Assembly (NCBI GenBank): GCA_037501455.1
Contig: CM074861.1
Location: 99,363,001 to 99,427,000, forward strand
Direction of reading: 5' to 3'
From: Lantana camara
Lineage: Eukaryota > Streptophyta > Magnoliopsida > Lamiales > Verbenaceae
DNA length: 64,000 bases
This document shows positions 10,392 to 19,142 of this stretch, piece after piece. How positions within the stretch are numbered: position 1 is the stretch's first letter; each line of letters begins with the position of its first letter. Both the position numbers and the translations under genes were made by a program. The notes under the pieces are model-generated. The model was not told the DNA's origin. It made no database searches and saw only the letters and a list, made by a program, of their open reading frames with translations.

Positions 10392-13067
10392 TCAAATGGA
10401 GGTACACCCTCCATACAAATCCCCTCGACTGTGTGGAGCTGAATCTTCTAGTCCATTGCGGCCTCTAGTTTGGGGATGGTAAGTCGTAGAGGTTCGCAAC
10501 GTGACTTGATACTCCCTCATCAAAGATTCCATCAATCGTTTGTAGAAATGCTTACCACGATCACTAAGAGTCCTGAACTCGAAAAAGATATGAGATATGA
10601 GGAAGGTAGTAGTTAAATAATCAATAATATCAGCATACCAGCGCGTGACCATAGAGCGTGGCCACGCCTTATGGTCACGTGTCTCGAAAAACTGCTCATC
10701 CAGAAATTCAGCTCGTGTAGGCATTGAATCTGCAAATTTTCCTCCACCTTTAAAGGTATAATTCAGATTATCCAAAAATTTCTTGAGTCCCACAATAGGT
10801 GCCTGCAAAACGAAAGAATTCAGTTTAGCTAAGTTATCAAGTAGTTTCAAATTCGAAGCCTTTATACTTAGATACTCTAATGGAATAACCATATCATAGA
10901 TATCATCATGCAAACCAATATGTTTCGGCTTATTCTCAAAATTTTCAACTACCAAATTTTGAAGAGGTTCAAAACTTAGCTTTTCCACGTTGTTAGGCTC
11001 AAGAATTTCAATACTTGGGTTTTCAATCACATCAACACAAAACACACTAGACAATTCATTAGGATGTTTCATAGCATCGTAAACATTAAATTTAACAATG
11101 TCACCGTCAAATTCAAGAGTTAACAATCCATTATAAACGTCTATTTTGGCTCTAGCAGTGCTTAAAAATGGGCGACCAAGCAAAATATCAGAGGGCTTAG
11201 AGGATTTATCATCCTCCATATCTAGCACGAAAAAGTCAGCAGGAAAAGCCAAATCGTTGACTTTTACGAGCACATCCTCCAACACTCCTTCCGGGTACAC
11301 TATGGATCGATCAGCAAGCTGGATTATAATACCTGTACTTTTCAAGGGACCAAGATTAAGCGCAGTATAAACAGATAGAGGCATAACATTAATCGACGCA
11401 CCCAAATCGTACATAGCTTTCTTAATACCAAAGTTACCTATTTTACATGGAATTGAAAACATACCTTGGTCTCTGCATTTCGGTGGTAATTTTTTTTGCA
11501 AAACCGCGGAGACATTTTCTCCAACACTTACCCTTTCATTACCTTTTAGTTTTCGTTTGTTGGTGCAGAGTTCTTTAAGAAACTTCGCGTAGCGTGGAAT
11601 TTGTTGGATAGCATCCAACAAAGGAATGTTGACCTCAATCTTTCGAAATGTATCAAGAATGCCTTGTTCCTCTTTCTGTTTTCTCATTTGGGTTAGGCGC
11701 TCTGGAAACGGAGGTGGTTCCACCCATGGCTTAGGCTGGACTTTAATTTCTGCCTCTCTGTCGCGACTGGAGCTTAAGGCGTGGTCACGCTTAACGGTCA
11801 AGTCGTCTTTCTGATCAGTTTCAGCCTTGTTCTGGCGAGTTTTGGTCTTCTCCACAGCCGAAGGCAGTTCCTTACCACTTATGACCGTGACTGCACTCAC
11901 ATTGTGCCTTGGGTCCTCCGTTTGTGACGACAATTTCCCCTGATTCTCAATCCTGCTCAAAACCGTTACAATCTGTCCCAATTGAGTTTCCAAATTCTTG
12001 ACTTGATTTTCCAAGCTATTGATACGGATATCTTGGGGGTTGAGGGTTTGATTGGGTTGATTGGGTTGTTGGTTGTATTGTTGGGATTGCGGAGGTAATT
12101 GGCAAACTGTCGGTACTTGTGGGATTCCTGCACTCATGTTAGATGCTAAAGCAACTATCATATTCTTGAGTTCCTCAAATTGGGAAGAATTTACCTCTTC
12201 TACCTGTTTTGTCATGTCGGACTTAGCATAGTATTTTTGTGAGGCTCTAGAGATTCTGCTAATTAATTCCGTCAATTCCGCAGGTGTTTTGATCATAATG
12301 GAACCTCCACTCGAAGCATCCAACTGCCTTTTGTCCGCAGGCATCAGGCCCCTATAAAAGTTAAGAATAACTGAATTTTCCGGCAGGTTGTGATGCGGGC
12401 ACATTGCAAGCAAATTCCGGTATCGTTCCCAATACTCATGCAGGCCTTCATGTTCCTTCTGCTTAATAGTGATTATCTCCTGAAGAAGATCCAGGTATCG
12501 ATCAGCAGGAAAGAACCTGTCCAAGAATTTATCGTGCATCTGCTGCCAAGTAGTAATGGTTGCTGATGGTAGAGAGTACAACCATTTTTCCGCTGCATCT
12601 TGCAGGGAGAACGGGAAAGCACGGAGCTTGATTTGGTCCTCGGTAACTCCATGAGGCTTTGTTGAGCAGCAGACCGTGTGGAACTTACTTAGATGTTGGT
12701 GAGGGTTTTCGTTTTCCAAACCGCGAAAGACGGGAAGTAGGTGAATTGTGCCCGTCTTCAGCTCGAAACCAGCACCCACCTCTGGAAAAGTGATACAGAG
12801 GGGCTGTTGTATGGAGGCGGGCCGCGCCAGATCTTCCATGGTTCTACGTTGGTCCGCCATGGTTAAGGCGTGGTCACGCTCAACGGTCAAGTCAGGCTTT
12901 CCTTCGTTCGAATTGTCCGATTCAGTTCCTGATTCTACCTCCTTGACCAAATCTGATGTCTCAGCTTGTTTCTTGCGTGATTGAGTTTGTTGCCTAAATT
13001 TCCGAGCAGTTTTCTCAATTTCTGGATCGTAGATTGTTTCGTCCTTCCCACGAATACTCCTGTTCAT
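10392..13067 (-). CDS. Athila gag-protease polyprotein with integrase remnant (891 aa)
   Basis: This is the capsid-protease precursor of the LTR element; it would act in virus-like particle assembly. The gag domain (about residues 90-280) contains AFPFSLQDAAEKWLYSLP and ADKRQLDASSGG, typical of Athila/Tat gag. The aspartic protease (about residues 535-650) has the active-site motif DLGASINVMPLSVY, with L in place of the usual S/T before GAS, and ILLGRPFL. The C-terminal ~100 residues resemble the pre-integrase and late integrase region (SDRGKHFYKRL, YHPQT) fused after a deletion. No reverse transcriptase is present. The frame is open throughout and starts with ATG 30 bp inside the primer site. 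Activity is doubtful. Confidence 0.85.
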   Translation of the reverse strand: MNRSIRGKDETIYDPEIEKTARKFRQQTQSRKKQAETSDLVKEVESGTESDNSNEGKPDLTVERDHALTMADQRRTMEDLARPASIQQPLCITFPEVGAGFELKTGTIHLLPVFRGLENENPHQHLSKFHTVCCSTKPHGVTEDQIKLRAFPFSLQDAAEKWLYSLPSATITTWQQMHDKFLDRFFPADRYLDLLQEIITIKQKEHEGLHEYWERYRNLLAMCPHHNLPENSVILNFYRGLMPADKRQLDASSGGSIMIKTPAELTELISRISRASQKYYAKSDMTKQVEEVNSSQFEELKNMIVALASNMSAGIPQVPTVCQLPPQSQQYNQQPNQPNQTLNPQDIRINSLENQVKNLETQLGQIVTVLSRIENQGKLSSQTEDPRHNVSAVTVISGKELPSAVEKTKTRQNKAETDQKDDLTVKRDHALSSSRDREAEIKVQPKPWVEPPPFPERLTQMRKQKEEQGILDTFRKIEVNIPLLDAIQQIPRYAKFLKELCTNKRKLKGNERVSVGENVSAVLQKKLPPKCRDQGMFSIPCKIGNFGIKKAMYDLGASINVMPLSVYTALNLGPLKSTGIIIQLADRSIVYPEGVLEDVLVKVNDLAFPADFFVLDMEDDKSSKPSDILLGRPFLSTARAKIDVYNGLLTLEFDGDIVKFNVYDAMKHPNELSSVFCVDVIENPSIEILEPNNVEKLSFEPLQNLVVENFENKPKHIGLHDDIYDMVIPLEYLSIKASNLKLLDNLAKLNSFVLQAPIVGLKKFLDNLNYTFKGGGKFADSMPTRAEFLDEQFFETRDHKAWPRSMVTRWYADIIDYLTTTFLISHIFFEFRTLSDRGKHFYKRLMESLMREYQVTLRTSTTYHPQTRGRNGLEDSAPHSRGDLYGGCTSI

Positions 13068-13097
13068 GAAAAGAAATAAAATCGATTAAAAACACAG

Positions 13098-13115
13098 TCC
13101 CCGGCAACGGCGCCA
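13098..13115 (-). other. Athila primer-binding site (tRNA-Asp)
   Basis: The minus strand reads TGGCGCCGTTGCCGGGGA. This is complementary to the CCCCGGCAACGGCGCCA 3' end of plant tRNA-Asp and lies five bases inside the 5' LTR edge at 13121. It fixes the element's orientation. Confidence 0.88.
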
Positions 13116-13120
13116 AAATT

Positions 13121-14712
13121 TGACAGGTGTCGAATCCGTAAAAAATAAATGTAAAATTCCTATTCAACGACTAAACACAGAGTATAGTGTAAACAGGGTC
13201 GATCCACGGAGACTGGTTGACTTATTTCTCACAATTGCAAGGAATTCACGAAAAGCAACAATTAAAAGGGTGGGTTTTGGATTATTAAAACTAAAGTATG
13301 CAATTAAAATAAAATAACAAGAATTTAAAAGCAAACTAAAATTAAACAAGTAAGATCACGTAGGGTTAAATCAATCAAAGGAAACATTATCTAGCCAGGG
13401 ATATTCGATTCAAATTGTTATATTGATCATTGACTCAAGGATAAATTCAAGTTATTCAGACAGATTGGCTATAGTTGATAGAGACACTCGACTCAACCTC
13501 GTTTTTACTTAATTAATCGGATAACCTAGAGACACTCGACAGTTATCTTCCCTAACAAATTCACAACCCCTAGAGACACTCGACATGATTTAATGAATCC
13601 GCAGCATTAAGAACTATAAAAACACCAATCCTAATTAACCAAGTCGTGACACACGCAAGATTTAAATTAGATTATCAAATCCCTTAGTGAACGAGGAATT
13701 CTATCGCTAAAACCCTGTCACTAATTTACCACCTTTTATCAATCAACTTTACATACACTTCAAGCATCATGAATGGCTATATGCAATTAAAACAACCTAG
13801 AGATCGTGCACTATCCCGAAATTGCCTAATCACAATAAACACGAAACACGGAGATAAGATAAATGCCTAAATAAACATGAATTAATAAAAACGTTTAGGT
13901 CTCACAATATCCAAATCGAATCTATAATCCCTAACTAGATAATTAAAAACTTAGCTACTAAAATCCATAAAAACAATAGAGGAATTCTTTAAAATAAATA
14001 AACTAAATTGTCTAAAGAAGAAAGAAATTAAAAACAAGAAAAACTCCCGAAGTCGCTTCGTGTTGCTCGCGTCTCCCCAAAAGCTGCCTCCAATTGTTCG
14101 TCCCTCTGCTCCACCAAATCTGCTGAATATATAAGCTTTATCCGACTCCAAATCCTTATGCAAAAAGGATTGCAATTCTTGTCCCCCAAGTAAAATACTC
14201 CCGAGCCACGAGTTGGGCTCAATTAATTCCATGCATGCATGCGGCCCACTCTCCAAAATCATAACATCTTTACAATCATCACCAACAGGGCCTTCTTATC
14301 AATTCACGCAACCCATAACAATTCCAAACAAATTGGGCCTTTCTTTTATTAATTACCATAGCAACATGTAGCCCAATTTCATTTTAATTCCCACGCAACA
14401 ATCACGCTTAGCCCAACACATCAATTCACTAATTGATTTGAAATCAAAATTCTCCCAACTCCTGTGAATGCATGCATGAAATTGCTGACTTCAAAACTGC
14501 TCCAATTTCTGGATTTCGCCCGCATCAAGTCAGCGACAACAACACATTCAGCCGCCGGTCGCCGAACATCTTCATAAAACAACCAATTTTGTATTCAACC
14601 CCCGAATCTACAATAAAAACAACAAAGCATCAATTCTTTTGTAGATAACATCAAATCAAACACAATTCGGGAAATAATTCAATCATAATGGCAACAAATT
14701 AACGAGTTATCA
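13121..14712 (-). repeat. Athila element 5' LTR
   Basis: This 1,592-bp repeat pairs with 7118-8709 at a constant offset of 6,003 bp. It carries the element's promoter in the minus orientation. About six substitutions were seen against its partner (for example at 7137/13140, 8201/14204, 8284/14287, 8411/14414). Confidence 0.9.
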
Positions 14713-15259
14713 TCATACATTCCGATGGAGCATCACTGTGACACAGATATTAGGCGTTCTAGTGTTGCTTTGTATTGTATACCAGATCTTAGTATTTATC
14801 TTTTATATTGAAATTCTTCTTAAAAATCCTAAACAACAATTTTAGCTAGTGAATTAATCTATACAATTTATGTTTTCACAGTTGTGTGGGCCAAACCAAT
14901 ATCTTCTGCTTCATTTCTTTATCCTTGTTTTGCTGACTGGTATAAATCAGTGGTGATACCACTCCACGCTAAATTTCTAACAATATCCGACTCACCATCC
15001 CAAGTTCCCGACCATACTAAAAGTTTATAATATAATTCAAAATTACACATATACCCCTTGGATACAATTCTCATGACAATATGATCAAGCCTCTGAGCTC
15101 ACTGATTTAGGGCCTCGTTTGGGTTTAAGCATAATACGTTTTGCCAATGAAGCCCAATTTGGCCCGGTTGTGGTTCGTGCATCATTAGTCGAAATCCTGA
15201 GCCTCAGTGATGTAGCCTGAGGTAAAACCAGGCATATGCATATACGGTAGAAGTACTTT
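14713..15259. other. host flank, paralogous to the region upstream of TIM17
   Basis: No gene is visible. Positions 14980-15180 match 37800-37900 plus 38530-38640, sharing GATACAATT-CATGACAAT and GGCCTCGTTTGGG-TTAAG. It is therefore the far end of the segmental duplication that carries receptor-kinase copies A and B. The copy here lacks the hAT element of 37902-38530. The exact junction with the viral sequence lies somewhere between 15200 and 15290 and is not marked by an obvious motif. Confidence 0.6.
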
Positions 15260-15285
15260 TCTGATGTTTCAAATGAGAAAATAGG

Positions 15286-15498
15286 CTATTTTGTAGGTAT
15301 GGTGTGTATTTTTGGAGATAGTACAATTGTAGTATTGATTTTGTGTGTATTGTAAAAGTGGTGTGTTCCGCTTTTCCCATATGCATATTCAAATAGTGTT
15401 TTTGTCTTTTTCTTCAACTTGTGATATTTTGTTTGTTTTTCATTTAAGACCCTAATTTTTCTAATGTTTTCAATTTGGTCCATTAATTTCCCTTTCAT
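15286..15498 (-). CDS. small viral ORF of unknown function (about 70 aa)
   Basis: It starts at an ATG overlapping the end of the preceding ORF, is Lys-rich (KLKKKTK), and may be cut or altered by the virus-host junction. I do not recognise the product. The last third may be host-derived sequence. Confidence 0.4.
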   Translation of the reverse strand: MKGKLMDQIENIRKIRVLNEKQTKYHKLKKKTKTLFEYAYGKSGTHHFYNTHKINTTIVLSPKIHTIPTK

Positions 15499-15754
15499 GT
15501 ATTTTTTCTATAAACTTATTATTTATGTGATTTATTATTTTCCCTTTTTCTTTTATACCTTGTATTATTGTGTCTCTATTTAATATATTTTTATTTATCG
15601 TTTTTTCATAATTTTTCTGATATATTTCTTCTTTTTGTAAAGATATTTCCAAATTTTTTCCCATTTGTTTAATATTTTTAGTCTTCATAATTTCTTTTAC
15701 TCGTTGTTTTTCTTCTGTTATAGTATCTAATTCTATTTTCGGTTTATAACTCAT
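15470..15754 (-). CDS. small viral ORF of unknown function (94 aa)
   Basis: Lys/Glu/Asn-rich, probably helical product, beginning MSYKPKIELDTITEEKQRV. The ATG lies two bases beyond the stop of the upstream ORF, a compact viral arrangement. Position between movement protein and coat protein matches the small ORFs of Soymovirus, whose functions are poorly known. No motif is recognised. Confidence 0.55.
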   Translation of the reverse strand: MSYKPKIELDTITEEKQRVKEIMKTKNIKQMGKNLEISLQKEEIYQKNYEKTINKNILNRDTIIQGIKEKGKIINHINNKFIEKIHEREINGPN

Positions 15755-15756
15755 AA

Positions 15757-15978
15757 TTAAGCGTGTGACATTTGATATGTTGTATCTCTTTTTCTTTTGG
15801 TATTTGTTAAATCCTCGTTTGCAGATTTTATCATTATCTCTTGAGTTCGTTGTGATAAATCTTTATTGTGTCTTAAATTATGGTATGCCATTTTAACAAG
15901 ATATTCATCTATAATAACTTGTTCTTCTAATTCTCGTATATCTCGTGTTATTCTTGTTTTGTAATTAAATCTTTCCAT
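15757..15978 (-). CDS. small viral ORF of unknown function (73 aa)
   Basis: Starts at an ATG overlapping the previous stop codon (TAATG at 15976-15980), which suggests termination-reinitiation or polycistronic translation as is known for caulimovirids. The product is charged and helical (MERFNYKTRITRDIRELEEQ). No motif is recognised. Confidence 0.6.
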   Translation of the reverse strand: MERFNYKTRITRDIRELEEQVIIDEYLVKMAYHNLRHNKDLSQRTQEIMIKSANEDLTNTKRKRDTTYQMSHA

Positions 15979-16169
15979 TATGTTATAGTTAATTGTGTAA
16001 CTATTTGTTTTGATTTTTCTAAACTAATAATGTTTTTCAAATGTTGTGTCTCGTCTGTTTTACGACCTTCGTTTTTAGCTTTTAAGTAAAGTTTTACTTC
16101 TTTAGCATAACTTTCGTTTGTTGATTTTATATTGTCTTTATAAAATTTTTGTCTATTATATTCATACAT
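15978..16169 (-). CDS. small viral ORF of unknown function (63 aa)
   Basis: First ORF downstream of the primer-binding site, beginning MYEYNRQKFYKDN. Tyr/Lys-rich, no domain recognised. Its composition is reminiscent of the ORF at 34584-34766, but no firm homology is claimed. Confidence 0.55.
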   Translation of the reverse strand: MYEYNRQKFYKDNIKSTNESYAKEVKLYLKAKNEGRKTDETQHLKNIISLEKSKQIVTQLTIT

Positions 16170-16213
16170 TTTTGAACTATAGTTTTAGTGTTAATATTTA
16201 GAATCGTATACAG

Positions 16214-16226
16214 GGCTCTGATACTA
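16214..16226 (-). other. viral primer-binding site (initiator tRNA-Met)
   Basis: The minus strand reads TAGTATCAGAGCC. This matches the caulimovirid consensus TGGTATCAGAGCC except at the second base. It lies just after the movement-protein stop codon (16235-16237), not in the large intergenic region as in cauliflower mosaic virus. Confidence 0.8.
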
Positions 16227-16234
16227 GAAAGTAA

Positions 16235-17200
16235 TCAGAGTGTTTCCTTGATAGTTGAGGTTAATTTAGCCATTTGATCGGCTAACTGTGTGAATTCGTT
16301 TTCAGTTATTTCATTAGAAGATCCCTCTTCTTTAAAGTTTTTAATAGAGTCCCGTGTATTAGTTTCATTAGTTCTTTGATTTGGTGGTAGATAGGTATAG
16401 CATGTACTTTTACTTTTTATAAGTTTAGGTGTTTTGTTTTGAAAAACATTAGTATTAACATGTTGTATAATAAGTGTTTTTGGTATATATTTTATTCGAG
16501 AAACTTCTCGAAAAATATCTTCCATATATATTTTATCTGTGTTTTTAAATTGTATACTATGATGGCTGTTTGTCAAAGCGTATCCAATAGTAAATGTTAT
16601 TGAAAATGGATAATCGTTTGTTTCCATTAAATCTTGTCTTTCAAATTTATATGCAATGTTTAAAGATTTATCTAGTTTTTCTGTTACAAGTGGTATAGCA
16701 TAGTGTAAAGCTACATTAAAAAGTAGTTTAGTATAAGCTAGGTTTCCTTCAACTATTCCAAGTATTTTATCTTTTATGTTCATAATTCTATCATCACATA
16801 TAGCTAGTTTTATGGGTGAGTTTATTCCTTCAGCAAATGTACTCTTAATTAGTATTTGTATTGTAGAAATATGTATATATCCTATTTCACTAGGTGTATA
16901 TTTTGCTTTTTTAATTTTCTGAATTATATCAGCTTTGTTTATCAATGAAATAGCCTGTGTTCCTTTTGTTGTAGAAATCTCAATAGGTGTTTCACATGTA
17001 AATTTTCCATATAATATAATGTTTTTTCTGCTCAATTTTGTTTTTAAATCTGTTTTCATATCTTGTCCATCAATTAAGTTTAACTCTTTTCTTCTAACTT
17101 TGTTTAACTTTTTGTTGTCTATAACAATATCTTGAGAAAAATATCCGTATTCTTCAGTTGTTTCAAAGTGTTCGATCTGATCTATTAAACTAGTCTCCAT
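16235..17200 (-). CDS. caulimovirid movement protein (30K superfamily, 321 aa)
   Basis: In a live virus this protein forms tubules that carry particles through plasmodesmata. Family signatures seen: LAICDDRIMNIKDKILGIV around residue 130 (the LxD...G core of the 30K superfamily), the following GNLAYTKLLF, and YPFSITFTIGYALTNSHHS around residue 205. The ATG at 17200 follows a ~300-nt leader from the promoter, and the frame is uninterrupted to 16235. The length matches movement proteins of the family. It is the least damaged of the large viral ORFs. Confidence 0.85.
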   Translation of the reverse strand: METSLIDQIEHFETTEEYGYFSQDIVIDNKKLNKVRRKELNLIDGQDMKTDLKTKLSRKNIILYGKFTCETPIEISTTKGTQAISLINKADIIQKIKKAKYTPSEIGYIHISTIQILIKSTFAEGINSPIKLAICDDRIMNIKDKILGIVEGNLAYTKLLFNVALHYAIPLVTEKLDKSLNIAYKFERQDLMETNDYPFSITFTIGYALTNSHHSIQFKNTDKIYMEDIFREVSRIKYIPKTLIIQHVNTNVFQNKTPKLIKSKSTCYTYLPPNQRTNETNTRDSIKNFKEEGSSNEITENEFTQLADQMAKLTSTIKETL

Positions 17201-17519
17201 GTATATAATTTCTAGTATGCAAAGATATAAATAACAATTTCAGAATAAAGTTTGTATTGTTTACCTGTTTGTGTATTCATATCTGCTGTCTTCATGCACT
17301 CCATGTTACCTGTTCATCTTTCTTCAAAGTATGTGTTTGTTTTTGGTATGAGAATTGTTTGGTTGTGTATTGCTGTTTTTTGTGTTTGGTTCTGCTATTC
17401 AGGCGTGAGGCCAACAGAAAAGAAAAGCTCAAAGGCTTAAAACTCAGAGAGTTTTTTGATCAACACATGATCTTTTTCATTCTATTAAAGTCTGAGTATT
17501 ACATACTACATTGAGGCCA

Positions 17520-17527
17520 TTATATAG
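17520..17527 (-). promoter_or_regulatory. viral TATA box
   Basis: The minus strand reads CTATATAA at 17527-17520, within GCGCCTATATAATGGCC. It lies about 320 bases before the movement-protein ATG and is the best core-promoter candidate in the intergenic region. Confidence 0.65.
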
Positions 17528-17720
17528 GCGCTCAACTCACTATTACAGAAACCAATAATGCAAAAAGCAAATAATACTAATGTACAAAAGTCAAAAAGAT
17601 AAAAAGACTCAAAGAAAAGATAATAATGGTGCTCAACAACTGCACCTAAAAGCAGACAGAGACATAAAGTCTGCATTATTGAAGTGTGTTCGTCATTGCT
17701 TGCGTATTTCCTTGAGTGTT

Positions 17721-17740
17721 TGACGTCATTGCATGCGTCA
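17721..17740 (-). promoter_or_regulatory. as-1-like enhancer element
   Basis: The minus strand reads TGACGCATGCAATGACGTCA: two TGACG motifs with a 7-base spacer. This spacing is the same as in the 35S promoter element bound by TGA bZIP factors. It begins eight bases beyond the transactivator stop and about 195 bases upstream of the TATA box, farther than in 35S. Confidence 0.7.
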
Positions 17741-17747
17741 GTTTACA

Positions 17748-19142
17748 TTACTCTTCAGTAACAGTGTCTTCCTTTATTGACTCGTTTGAATTATGGGACC
17801 CTGTTTCTTCAGCTTTGTCTTCAGGTTTGTCTTGGCACATTGCACAGCTGTGTTCATCAATTATTTCACTGTATTCGCAGAAAATGAGCTTGATTTCCTT
17901 AGGAAGTGTCTTCAGGCTGTGTTCTTCAATTTTGATAAAAGTCTTCTCAAAATTTTCCAACGTTTTTAGCTGTAACGGTGGAATTGTGTATCTCGAAGAT
18001 CCATATATCAAATGATAATTGGATTTATAGTTTATTTTGACATTGCTGTCCTTGTTTATTTCCTGTGATGCATAAAATATTTGATTTAGTTATTTTGCAA
18101 CTATCTCATTTATGTCATCAAGTGTCTTTATTGTATCGATGCAGGGGTATTCTCCATTTGAAACTATCAGTTTGATAATTCCATGAGAGTATACTGATAC
18201 TCCTTCTTTATTGAAGATGGGGTATGAAAGTGTAGATTTGAAGACTATTTCTTTATCCATGTTTCCTTTTGAGACTCGTCTAGCATAGTCCTGAAGTGTT
18301 GACATTAGTTTTGGGCTGAACTTTCGAAAACAGTTTGGGTTTTTGAAGTACAGGGTGTCAAGAAATCCATGTATGAAGAATTGGTATATCAAGTCTGGGT
18401 CTGCTTGTTCAAATATAATGACCTTTGGGCCGTTTCTGTTTACTGGATACCAAAAAAGGTTGTTTTTGTCTGTTTCTGGGTTGTATTCAAAAATGGATTT
18501 CAGAAGTTTGTCAAATTTTTCTTTTGAGGGTTGTATTTGGGCCTCCTTTTGGGCTGATGTTTGAACACGGTCCATTGGGTTTACCGTGGGTATATTTCCA
18601 AGGACTCTCATATTTTCTTTAAAACTGTTTTGGGCTTGGAGTGTTGGAGTGGTTTGAAGGGAGTTTTTGTAGGTTTTTGTTTCTTCAAAGGCTTGTTTGG
18701 CTTCTGAAAGACTGTTGTATGTTTTGTATGATATTGCTGGGTTTCCTTGTATATGAACATTGGCTTTTGACCATTGATCATATATACCTCGGCTTGAGCC
18801 ATTGAATATAACATACCATTGTTTAATTTGTTTTCTGTCATCTTCATCGTTTTGTGTAGCTGCTACTGGTGATGAAGTATTTCCTTCTGTTGCTGTTTGT
18901 GGAAATGTTTTGGATTTTGTGAATGTTTTGGATGATGGATCCACCACACTTGCTGGTAACTCTGATGGTGGAAGTCCGGCTGCTTGTTGAACAGCGTGTA
19001 ACGCGACAAGAAGTTCTTGACGTTGTGTCATCTTAGATTCTGTGAATCTTTGTATCTCCAAATATTTAGCCTTCGTGAATTGTTGTATCTCACGATCAAT
19101 TGTTTCAATGTTTTGTTTCATCAAGGCTATCGCGGCCTCCAT
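17748..19142 (-). pseudogene. caulimovirid transactivator/viroplasmin, one premature stop
   Basis: Known role: the inclusion-body protein that allows reinitiation on polycistronic viral RNA. The first plausible ATG is at 19142, overlapping the end of the polymerase ORF by 16 nt. The viroplasmin (RNase H-binding) module is visible as WYVIFNGSSRGIYDQW followed by SEAKQAFEE. The N-terminus is a coiled coil (IDREIQQFTKAK). An in-frame TAA at 18090-18092 interrupts it. The same frame then stays open to 17748 and ends in an acidic tail with CAMCQDK. Apart from that one stop, no lesion was seen. Confidence 0.8.

Larger units (their letters stand above)
7118..14712 (-). mobile_element. Athila-type Ty3/gypsy LTR element, internally deleted, 7,595 bp
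   Basis: Two 1,592-bp direct repeats starting TGACAGGTGTCG and ending GAGTTATCA flank a minus-strand gag-protease frame. The primer-binding site matches the 3' end of tRNA-Asp, as is usual for Athila/Tat elements. Imperfect 5-bp target duplication: TCAGA (7113-7117) and TCATA (14713-14717). Reverse transcriptase, RNase H and most of integrase are missing; the protease region runs into a short integrase remnant. The element could move only in trans. I counted about six LTR-LTR differences by eye, so insertion looks recent. Confidence 0.9.
17201..17747 (-). promoter_or_regulatory. viral large intergenic region with promoter and leader
   Basis: Between the transactivator stop and the movement-protein ATG the minus strand carries an as-1-like element (17721-17740), a further TGACG (about 17690), a TATA box (17520-17527) and about 300 nt of leader. 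This is where the pregenomic RNA promoter of caulimovirids lies. I found no clear AATAAA on the minus strand. Confidence 0.7.
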
